DNA of 64,000 nucleotides, from the NCBI RefSeq assembly GCF_001514205.1, contig NZ_KQ948763.1, forward strand, positions 349,887 to 413,886. The letters run 5' to 3'. Below, piece after piece: positions 57,553 through 64,000 of the stretch (positions within the stretch are counted from its first letter, which is position 1; each line of letters begins with the position of its first letter). The translations under genes and the position numbers were made by a program. This stretch comes from Streptomyces griseoruber. Lineage in GTDB: Bacteria; Actinomycetota; Actinomycetes; Streptomycetales; Streptomycetaceae. Under the pieces are notes generated by a model. It ran no database searches. It was not told the DNA's origin and saw only the letters and a program-made list of their open reading frames with translations.

Positions 57553-58845
57553 TCACGGTGTGCCGGTCCGGTCCCGCAGGACCGCGGGCGCCGTCGAGTG
57601 CGGCAACAGCCCCGCCCGGTCGGCCGGCCGGAGCACCTGGACCTCCGCCTCCTCGCAGAAACGATACGGCCGGTGTTCCAGGAAACCCCCCAGATACCGC
57701 CGTACCCGCGACATCTCGGCCCGCACCGTCACCGTGCGCGCCGGATCGCCGAACATGTCCTCCGCCAGCCCCGACGCACTGCGCCCACCCCGGTGCACCG
57801 CCAGCAGATACAGCAACTCCGCGTGCCGCGGGCTGAGTTCGTGCGACCAGGTGCCCGCCCCGCCCGACACCGTCACCGACCAGCGCCGCGACCGGCTCAC
57901 ATCCAGCACGATCCGGGTGGCGTCCCCCGGCGCCCGCCCGCCCGCCTCGTCCACCGACCGCACCAACCAGCCGCCGGCCAGCGGCTCCAGCGTGCACAGC
58001 CCGAGCGCCGGCAGCCACCGCCGCCCCGCCGAGGGCGACTTCGGCAGCGCGATCCGGCTGACGTACGGCATCCCGCTCACCGCCGCCGTCCAGCCGTCCC
58101 CGTCCACCACCGCCGCCCGGCCGCCCAACCGGGCCAGCACCGGCGCCGCCACCGCCCGCAGCCGCTCCAGCGACCCCATGTGCAGCTCCCGCAGCCGCGC
58201 CTCGGCCAGCTTGGCCACCGTCTCCACCCAGGCCAGCGTCGCCGGATGCATCGTCTCCAGCGGCCCGCTGACATCGACCACCCCGAGCAGCCGCCCGTTG
58301 CGCGGATCGCAGATCGGCGCCCCCGCACACGTCCAGCTCCCGTGCGACCGAACGAAATGCTCACCGGCGAACACCTGCACCGGCCGCCGCACCACCGCCG
58401 GAGTGCCCACCCCGTTGGTGCCGACCACCCCCTCGCCCCAGTCCGCGCCCGGCTCCAGCCCCAGCCCGTCCGCCCTGCGCAGCACCGGCGGACAGCCCTC
58501 CCGCCACAGCACCCGGCCCGCCTCGTCGGCGACCACCATGATGTGCTGCGCCACGTCCGCCACCGACAACAGCCCCTCGCGCAGCACCGGAAGCACCTCC
58601 CTGAGCGGCGACTCCTCCCGCAGCCGCCGCACTTCGTCCGCGCCCAGCGTCCCCGGCGGGAAACCGTGCTCCGGATCCACCCCGCCGCGCAGCATCCGCT
58701 CCCAGGACTGCTCGATCACCGGACGCGGCGCCACCCGCGCCCGCCGGCCGGCCAGCCGCGCGTCACGCACCTCGTTGAGCACCCGCGCCGCCCGCGCGGC
58801 GTCGACGGCCGCGAGCCGGGACACGTTCATCGGCGAGTGGGCCAC
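57553..58845 (-). CDS. GAF-domain transcriptional regulator
   Basis: 430-aa cytoplasmic regulator. N-terminal AcoR-like GAF region (~20-230: IEQSWERMLRGG, DVAQHIMVVADEAGRVLWREG, GVVGTNGVGTP, GSWTCAGAPICDPRNGRLLGVVDVSGP) and a C-terminal winged-helix-like DNA-binding region (~335-395, RHAELLYLLAVHRGGRSASGLAEDMFGD). GTG 58845 chosen: GGAGG is five bases upstream. There is no AAA+ sigma-54 domain. Typical of actinobacterial GAF regulators of alcohol/aldehyde metabolism; target unknown. Confidence 0.82.
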   Translation of the reverse strand: MAHSPMNVSRLAAVDAARAARVLNEVRDARLAGRRARVAPRPVIEQSWERMLRGGVDPEHGFPPGTLGADEVRRLREESPLREVLPVLREGLLSVADVAQHIMVVADEAGRVLWREGCPPVLRRADGLGLEPGADWGEGVVGTNGVGTPAVVRRPVQVFAGEHFVRSHGSWTCAGAPICDPRNGRLLGVVDVSGPLETMHPATLAWVETVAKLAEARLRELHMGSLERLRAVAAPVLARLGGRAAVVDGDGWTAAVSGMPYVSRIALPKSPSAGRRWLPALGLCTLEPLAGGWLVRSVDEAGGRAPGDATRIVLDVSRSRRWSVTVSGGAGTWSHELSPRHAELLYLLAVHRGGRSASGLAEDMFGDPARTVTVRAEMSRVRRYLGGFLEHRPYRFCEEAEVQVLRPADRAGLLPHSTAPAVLRDRTGTP

Positions 58846-58983
58846 AGGAGCCTCCCGAAAGGGCACGGACAGGACGACCGATTGTCTGGTTTCCGCACCG
58901 ACTGTTTCCAGTCGTGCCGAAGGCCCCCATCTTGCCGCCCGCCCCGGCCGGAGGGGTGCACTCCGGTCACAACCGCCCACAAG

Positions 58984-59003
58984 TTGCAACCCCTTGCAAC
59001 CCT
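58984..59003. promoter_or_regulatory. Paired direct repeats before the GAF regulator
   Basis: Two copies of TTGCAACCC(C/T), 10 bp apart (58984-58993, 58994-59003), about 140 bp upstream of the GAF-regulator start; one repeat per helical turn suggests a protein binding side by side. Confidence 0.45.
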
Positions 59004-59080
59004 GGTGAACATCCACACCGTGTCCGAAACTTGAGCCACGCCGTCCCGAGCGGCGATTCTGGCCTCGCAGGGCCAAAGCC

Positions 59081-59118
59081 GCGGGGGTGGTGCCGTGTCG
59101 GCGCAGCACCACCCCCGC
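59081..59118. terminator. Hairpin terminator after acyl-CoA dehydrogenase gene
   Basis: 13-bp perfect stem GCGGGGGTGGTGC (59081-59093) with GCACCACCCCCGC (59106-59118), 12-base loop, just past the minus-strand stop at 59134. Confidence 0.75.
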
Positions 59119-59133
59119 ACCTGTCCTCCCAGC

Positions 59134-60768
59134 TCAGACCCCGGGCGCGGCCCGCTCCACCAGAGCCGCCAGCGGGAGGGTGTGCGGCAGCGTCCCGAAC
59201 GCCGCGCCCCCGTCCCCGCCGAGCCGCGACGCACAGAACGCGTCCGCCACCTCCGGCGGCGCGAACCGCACGAGCAGCGCCCCCTGGAGCACCAGCGCGA
59301 ACCGCTCCGCCAGCCGCCGCGCCCGCGCCTCCACCCCGCGCAGATCGGCCAACTCGGTCAGCAGCCCCCTGATCGCCCCGTCCAGCCGGTGATCCGCCCC
59401 GCGCGCCCGCCCCACCTCCCGCAGATACGCGTCCAGCGCCCCCGGCTCCCGCTGCAACGCCCGCAGCACATCGAGCGCCTGCACATTGCCCGCGCCCTCC
59501 CACACCGAGTTCAGCGGCGACTCCCGCACCAGCCGCGGCATCCCCGACTCCTCCACGTACCCGTTGCCGCCCAGGCACTCCGCCGCCTCCACCACCAGCG
59601 GCGCACAGCGCTTGGTCACCCAGTACTTCGCCGCCGGCACCGCGATCCGCAGGAACGCCCGCTCCTGCTCGCCCCCGTCGTCACAGGCCGCCGCCAGCCG
59701 CAGCCCCAGCGTCGTCGCCGCCTCCGACTCCACCGCCAGATCCGCCAGCACATTGCGCATCAGCGGCTTGTCGACGAGCCTGCCCCCGAACGCCTCACGG
59801 TAGGTGCAGTGATGGACCGCCTGCGCCACCGCCTGCCGCATCAGCCCCGCCGAGCCCAGCACACAGTCCACCCGGGTCGCCGCCACCATGTCGATGATCG
59901 TGCGCACCCCCCGCCCCTCCTCCCCGACCCGGCGCGCCCACGTCCCGTCGAACTCCACCTCCGCCGACGCGTTCGACCGGTTGCCCAGCTTGTCCTTCAG
60001 CCGCTGGAGCCGGAACACATTGCGGCTGTCGTCCTGGAGCACCCGCGGCACCAGGAAACACGTCAGACCCTCCGGAGCCTGCGCCAGCACCAGGAAGCCG
60101 TCCGACATCGGCGCCGAACAGAACCACTTGTGTCCCGTCAGCGCATACGTGCCCGCCTCCGCCAGCGGCACCGCCCGCGTCGTGTTCGCCCGGACGTCGC
60201 TGCCGCCCTGCTTCTCCGTCATCGCCATCCCGAACAGCGCCCCCGCCTTCAGCCGGGCGGGCCGCAGGCCGCGGTCGTAGACCACGGACGTGAGCCGGGG
60301 CTCCCACTCGGCGGCCAGCTCCGGATCCGTCCGCAGCGCCGGCACCGCCGCGTGCGTCATCGACAGCGGACAGCAGGTGCCCGCCTCCACCTGCGTCCAC
60401 ACCACGAACGCCGCCGCCCGCCGCACCTGCCCGCCCGGCCGCGTCCACGCCGCCGTCAACCCGGCGCCCACCCCCTTGCCCAGCAGCCGGTGCCACGCCG
60501 GATGGAAGTCGACCTCGTCCACCCGGTGCCCGAACCGGTCGTGGGTGCGCAGCCGCGGCGGATGCCCGTCCGCCTGCACCGCCCACTCCCGCAGCTGCTC
60601 CGACCCGGCGGCCCGCCCCAGCCCGGACAGCTCGCTGTGCGCCTCCTCCACCAGCGCGGGATCCAGATGCCGCTCGACGGCGCAGACCAGGGCCCGGTCG
60701 GCGCCGTAGACGTCGTACCCGCTCAGCTCGGGGGGCTGATTGGTCACGGTGTGGGTGCTGCCTGCCAT
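59134..60768 (-). CDS. AidB-like acyl-CoA dehydrogenase
   Basis: 544-aa flavoprotein. AidB-type N-terminus (long alpha-helical domain ~1-170 with HRFGHRVDEVDFHPAWHRLL), then the acyl-CoA dehydrogenase fold with MTEKQGGSDVRANTT (flavin and active site), WFCSAPMSDGFLVLA, and ECLGGNGYVEESGMPRLVRESPLNSVWEGAGNVQALDVLRAL, the region containing the AidB DNA-binding surface and catalytic Glu position. Length matches AidB (~540) rather than a standard 380-aa dehydrogenase. Function in alkylation stress is from family. Confidence 0.9.
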   Translation of the reverse strand: MAGSTHTVTNQPPELSGYDVYGADRALVCAVERHLDPALVEEAHSELSGLGRAAGSEQLREWAVQADGHPPRLRTHDRFGHRVDEVDFHPAWHRLLGKGVGAGLTAAWTRPGGQVRRAAAFVVWTQVEAGTCCPLSMTHAAVPALRTDPELAAEWEPRLTSVVYDRGLRPARLKAGALFGMAMTEKQGGSDVRANTTRAVPLAEAGTYALTGHKWFCSAPMSDGFLVLAQAPEGLTCFLVPRVLQDDSRNVFRLQRLKDKLGNRSNASAEVEFDGTWARRVGEEGRGVRTIIDMVAATRVDCVLGSAGLMRQAVAQAVHHCTYREAFGGRLVDKPLMRNVLADLAVESEAATTLGLRLAAACDDGGEQERAFLRIAVPAAKYWVTKRCAPLVVEAAECLGGNGYVEESGMPRLVRESPLNSVWEGAGNVQALDVLRALQREPGALDAYLREVGRARGADHRLDGAIRGLLTELADLRGVEARARRLAERFALVLQGALLVRFAPPEVADAFCASRLGGDGGAAFGTLPHTLPLAALVERAAPGV

Positions 60769-60856
60769 ACCGCGAACCTACCTCCGGGTACGCCCCCGGG
60801 GGCGACCCGAGGCCCGCGCGCCGCGCCCCGACCAGGCGATGTGGCCTTGCCGGAGG

Positions 60857-60885
60857 TGAGTGCGGACCCGAACGGCGGATACCTT
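60857..60885 (+). promoter_or_regulatory. Candidate leaderless promoter of YihY gene
   Basis: A -10-like TACCTT (60880-60885) lies six bases before GTG 60892 with no ribosome site; a partial -35 (TGAGTG, 60857-60862) is 17 bp upstream. Implies leaderless transcript. Confidence 0.4.
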
Positions 60886-60891
60886 TAGGGC

Positions 60892-62073
60892 GTGCAGCCA
60901 GCAAGTCAGTCACCCGAGCAACCCGGAGGCCCCACGGGACGCCTCCACCGGGCGCGTGCCCTCTACCGGAACGTCTCCAAGCGCCGGACCGCCTGGCTGC
61001 TGTTGAAGGACACCGTCAACTCCTGCATCGAGTACCGCATCCTCGGCCTCGCCGCCGAGGCCGCGTTCTTCACCCTGCTGTCGGTGCCGCCCCTGCTGCT
61101 CAGCCTCATCGGCCTGCTCGGCTACGTCGACGACTGGACCGGCACCGACTCCATCAGCAGCCTGGAGAGCAACCTCCTCGAGGCGTCCCGCACGGTCCTG
61201 TCCGACAAGGGCGTCGCACAGATCGCCCAGCCCATCCTCGACGACGTCATGAAGGGCGGCCGCCCCGACGTCATCTCCATCGGCTTCCTGTTCGCCCTGT
61301 GGTCCGGCTCCCGCGCCGTCAACGTCTTCATCGACACCATCACCGTCATGTACGGCCTCGACGGCGTCCGCGGCATCGTCAAGACCCGGCTGGTGGCGTT
61401 CCTGCTGTTCCTCGCCGCCCTGCTGATCGGCTCCGTCGCCCTGCCCCTCATGGTCGCCGGACCCGACGCCGTCGTCCGGATCGTGCCCTGGTCGACCACC
61501 CTCGTCCAGATCCTGTACTGGCCCGTGGTCATCGTCCTGTCCGTGGCCTTCCTGACCACCCTGTACCACGTGTCCGTACCCGTGCGCTCCCCGTGGATCG
61601 AGGACGTCCCCGGCGCGCTCGTCGCCCTCGCCATGTGGGTCCTCGGCAGCTTCCTGCTGCGCATCTACCTCACCCACACCATCGAGGGCGCCTCCATCTA
61701 CGGCTCGCTCGCCGCCGCCGTCGCCGTCATGCTGTGGATCGGCGTGTCCGCCTTCGCCGTCCTGGTCGGCGCCGCCGTCAACGCCGCCATCGACCGGGTC
61801 TGGCCCGCCGCCGCCACCGCCGCCGCCCGCGCCGCCAACGAACGCGTCCGCGAGGAGGAGGCCGCCGAGTACGTCGCCCGCATGACCGCCGCCCGCACCC
61901 ACGACGACGACCCCGACGACCCCGACATGCCCTCCGAGTTCCCCGAGCGCTGGTCCCGCTTCCTGCCCCCCGACGACGTCACCGCCCGGCTGCGCACCCA
62001 CGCCAAGACCTCCCCCAAGCCCCACGGCACCACGGGCACGCACGGCGAGGAACCGCGCGACGGCGAGAAGTGA
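60892..62073 (+). CDS. YihY/BrkB-family membrane protein
   Basis: 393-aa inner-membrane protein (formerly labelled ribonuclease BN by mistake). About six helices, with [53 protein letters not shown] and [34 protein letters not shown]. Hydrophilic C-terminal tail (~310-393) rich in Asp/Pro/Thr. Transport or lipid role unknown. GTG 60892, probably leaderless. Confidence 0.88.
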   Translation: MQPASQSPEQPGGPTGRLHRARALYRNVSKRRTAWLLLKDTVNSCIEYRILGLAAEAAFFTLLSVPPLLLSLIGLLGYVDDWTGTDSISSLESNLLEASRTVLSDKGVAQIAQPILDDVMKGGRPDVISIGFLFALWSGSRAVNVFIDTITVMYGLDGVRGIVKTRLVAFLLFLAALLIGSVALPLMVAGPDAVVRIVPWSTTLVQILYWPVVIVLSVAFLTTLYHVSVPVRSPWIEDVPGALVALAMWVLGSFLLRIYLTHTIEGASIYGSLAAAVAVMLWIGVSAFAVLVGAAVNAAIDRVWPAAATAAARAANERVREEEAAEYVARMTAARTHDDDPDDPDMPSEFPERWSRFLPPDDVTARLRTHAKTSPKPHGTTGTHGEEPRDGEK

Positions 62074-62114
62074 GCGGGCCACCGGTGACGCCCTGCGAAG
62101 GGGCGTGACCTCGG

Positions 62115-62142
62115 GTGACCCTCGACCGCGGCGGCGTAGCCT
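62115..62142 (+). promoter_or_regulatory. Candidate leaderless promoter of AraC gene
   Basis: GTGACC (62115-62120) and TAGCCT (62137-62142) are 16 bp apart and end seven bases before GTG 62150; no ribosome site. Typical Streptomyces leaderless layout. Confidence 0.5.
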
Positions 62143-62149
62143 GGCGTAC

Positions 62150-62830
62150 GTGTACCAGGAACGGCCGTCCCGGCTGGCCGGCGCGGTGGTCTGGACGCAC
62201 GCACCCGTGCCCGCCACCGACGCGCTCCCCGTCCTGCCCGACGGCTGCATGGACCTGCTGTGGAACGACGGCCGCCTGCTGGTCGCCGGCCCCGACACCC
62301 GCGCCCACGTCCCCGGCGGGCCGCCCACCTCCTGGGCCGGCGTCCGCTTCTACCCCGGCACCGCGCCCGGCCTGCTCGGCGTACCGGCCCATGCGCTGCG
62401 CGACCGCCGCGTGGACCTCGCCGACCTCTGGCCGGCGGCCCGCGTACGGCGTCTGACCGCCCGCGTCGCCGCCGCCCCCGACCCCGCCACGGCCCTGGAG
62501 GACCTGGCCCTGGAGCGGGCCGCGCCGCCCGACCCCGAACTGCGCCGACTGGTCACCGCGCTCGCCGAGGGCCGCTCCGTCGCCGCCACGGCCGACGAAC
62601 TCGGCCTCGGCGCCCGGCGGCTGCACCGACGCTCCCTCGCCGCCTTCGGCTACGGCCCGAAGACCCTCGCCCGGATCCTGCGGCTGCGGCGCGCCCTCGA
62701 CCTCGCCCGCGCCGGAGTGCCGTACGCGGACACCGCGTCCCGCGCCGGCTACGCCGACCAGGCCCATCTCGCCCGTGACGTACGGGAGTTCACCGGCACC
62801 ACACTGAGCGGCCTACTGCTGCGGCCCTAG
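62150..62830 (+). CDS. AraC-family transcriptional regulator
   Basis: 226-aa regulator with an N-terminal DUF6597-like domain ([40 protein letters not shown]) and C-terminal AraC helix-turn-helix pair ([47 protein letters not shown], then [27 protein letters not shown]). GTG 62150 chosen because promoter elements place transcription start there; GTG 62105 in frame is less likely. Its 3' end overlaps the VOC gene (minus) by 18 bp. Confidence 0.88.
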   Translation: MYQERPSRLAGAVVWTHAPVPATDALPVLPDGCMDLLWNDGRLLVAGPDTRAHVPGGPPTSWAGVRFYPGTAPGLLGVPAHALRDRRVDLADLWPAARVRRLTARVAAAPDPATALEDLALERAAPPDPELRRLVTALAEGRSVAATADELGLGARRLHRRSLAAFGYGPKTLARILRLRRALDLARAGVPYADTASRAGYADQAHLARDVREFTGTTLSGLLLRP

Positions 62831-63214
62831 CGGCGCGAACAGGTCGACGCCATTGCCGTCCGGGTCGTGCACGACGGCGTACCGCTGGCCCCAGAACGCG
62901 TCCCAGGGCTTCAGCTCGCCGTGATGGCCGGCGCCCACCAGTTCCTCGTACACCGCGTCGACCCCGGCCGGCCCGTCGCAGCGCAGCGCGAGCGAGGCCC
63001 GGCCGCCCCCGGACGGCGCACGCCAGCCCGGATGGAAGGACCGCACGGTCTCCTCGGTGTCCAGCAGCAGCCGCAGCCCGCCCGGCAGCTCCGCCTCGGT
63101 GTGCGGCTCCCGCTCGGCGCCGTCGGGGAACGCGAACCCCAGCCGGCGGTAGAAGGTGACGGAGGCGGCCATGTCGGAGACCACCAGCCCGATGGCATCG
63201 AATCGTGTACGCAT
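62813..63214 (-). CDS. VOC-family (glyoxalase-like) protein
   Basis: 133-aa single VOC domain: [30 protein letters not shown], then [26 protein letters not shown]. Metal ligands likely incomplete (no His at the strand-1 position), so function could be bleomycin-resistance-like binding or dioxygenase; not resistance by this evidence. Start ATG 63214 is six bases after a -10-like TACGGT (63226-63221), so leaderless is likely. The divergent frame up to 63361 lacks family sequence. Confidence 0.82.
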   Translation of the reverse strand: MRTRFDAIGLVVSDMAASVTFYRRLGFAFPDGAEREPHTEAELPGGLRLLLDTEETVRSFHPGWRAPSGGGRASLALRCDGPAGVDAVYEELVGAGHHGELKPWDAFWGQRYAVVHDPDGNGVDLFAPLGPQQ

Positions 63215-63288
63215 ACGGCCACCGTAGGCGCGGCGGGGCCGGCCGGTCTTGAAGGAAACGGACAGCCCGGACGGGCCGGTGCCCCTCG

Positions 63289-63921
63289 TCAGCCGAAGCA
63301 CACCGGCCCGTTCGGGCTGTCCACCGTGAAGGAGAAGGCCGCCGGGCCCTCGGTGAGGCACAGGTCCGTGCCGAGGACCGCCAGCAGCGGACGGAGCTCG
63401 TCGGGGTCGGGGGCCGTGGCGGTCAGCTCCCGCAGCGGGGTCACCGGCAGCCCGGACGCCGACGGATGGGGCGCCGCGCCCCAGTCGATGAGGAACGGCA
63501 CCAGACCGGACGGGTGCGGGGAACCGCCGTCGGTCAGCCGCCAGCGCAGCAGCGTGCCGTCGGACCGCCGCCGGCTCATCTCCCGTACGTCACCCGGGTC
63601 GTAGCCCCGGGCCCGGGCCGCCGCGACCGTCGCGTCCAGGTCCGCGGGGCCGATCGCCCAGGTCAGGACCCGCGCCCGGTCGAGACCGTCCACGCCGAAC
63701 GGGCGCGGACCCGCCGGTGCGGGCTGCTCCGGATCGGGGCCGAGGATCTCCAGATACGCGCCACCGCCCAGCCCCACCAGATGATTGCGGGTGCCGTGCC
63801 CCGGATGCACCCCGCCCGGCGCGGGCGCCACTCCCGTGCGCCGGGTGAACTCCGCGACCGTCGCCGCCAGTTCGGGGGTCGCCAGGACGATGTGGTCGAG
63901 ACGTGCAGGAATGGTGTTCAT
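63289..63921 (-). CDS. VOC-family glyoxalase-like protein
   Basis: 210-aa protein beginning MNTIPARLDHIVLATPELAATVAEFTRRTGV, a VOC fold of the glyoxalase-like domain 3 type, with the first metal-binding-type His (LDHIV), GHGTRNHLVGLGGGAYLEILGPDP (Glu ligand in YLEI) and a second half (VLTWAIGPADLDATVAAARARGYDPG; LIDWG). Length is typical. No operon partner; 74 bp before the other VOC gene on the same strand. The last 79 bp of the window hold only its upstream region (-10-like TAGGCT at 63938-63933). Confidence 0.82.
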   Translation of the reverse strand: MNTIPARLDHIVLATPELAATVAEFTRRTGVAPAPGGVHPGHGTRNHLVGLGGGAYLEILGPDPEQPAPAGPRPFGVDGLDRARVLTWAIGPADLDATVAAARARGYDPGDVREMSRRRSDGTLLRWRLTDGGSPHPSGLVPFLIDWGAAPHPSASGLPVTPLRELTATAPDPDELRPLLAVLGTDLCLTEGPAAFSFTVDSPNGPVCFG

Positions 63922-64000
63922 CCCGGCCGAGCCTACGCGTCCCGCCGCCGAAAACGCCCGCGCCGGTGGAACACCCGCGCGGCGGGACGACGCCGTGACC

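Overview
The window is from the chromosome of a Streptomyces-type actinomycete. The signs are very high GC with G/C-ending codons throughout, GTG and TTG starts, a geosmin synthase, an A-factor (gamma-butyrolactone, GBL) synthase with receptor-type TetR proteins, malto-oligosyl trehalose genes, SSI-type protease inhibitor, and several protein families known almost only from Streptomyces (DUF6230/DUF6114, SAV2148-type). From memory, the run from the CprB-like regulator through geosmin synthase to the sulfate-assimilation operon follows the order of the S. coelicolor SCO6071-SCO6102 region. I see no rRNA, tRNA, CRISPR array, insertion sequence or prophage.

Layout. 1-3.7 kb (minus): a lipoprotein binding protein followed by a nitrate/nitrite-sensor-type kinase that runs off the left edge and ends in heptapeptide repeats. 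4.2-7.4 kb (plus): ArsR regulator, Mg-type P-ATPase and a TatA protein. 7.5-13.1 kb: secreted and membrane proteins (DUF6114, DUF6230, a small secreted protein, a membrane-anchored AA10 polysaccharide monooxygenase, a subtilisin-type protease). 13.2-15.7 kb: GBL receptor, divergent AfsA-family synthase and a CprB-like receptor, with two candidate autoregulatory elements and the only two in-frame TTA codons I found in the window. 15.7-24.7 kb: ARMT1/DUF89 protein, geosmin synthase, CTP-synthase-like amidotransferase, LysR regulator, PDZ membrane protein, LysE exporter, M24 peptidase and a phosphotransferase-like protein.

24.8-35.3 kb: the glycogen-to-trehalose pathway (treZ, treY, glgX), interleaved with an FHA protein, two paralogous M14 peptidases and an SSI inhibitor. 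35.4-41.5 kb: a copper amine oxidase split over two secreted proteins, a HEPN-type protein, a DnaQ-like exonuclease, an APH-fold kinase and a decayed glycosyltransferase containing a 296/297 bp tandem duplication. 41.5-45.6 kb: an MMPL transporter, a DUF1697 protein and a ketopantoate-reductase-like enzyme.

45.7-55.1 kb: one long minus-strand sulfur operon. In transcription order it has a cysteine-containing leader peptide, ferredoxin sulfite reductase, a 59-residue zinc-ribbon protein, cysH, cysC, cysD, cysN, ssuA, ssuB, ssuC and a sirohydrochlorin chelatase. It covers sulfate activation, reduction, sulfonate import and siroheme supply. 55.3-64 kb: GNAT acetyltransferase, an unrecognised secreted protein, a GAF regulator, an AidB-like acyl-CoA dehydrogenase, a YihY/BrkB membrane protein, an AraC-type regulator and two VOC-fold proteins. 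Promoter, operator and terminator calls come from reading the sequence only and are less certain than the gene calls.
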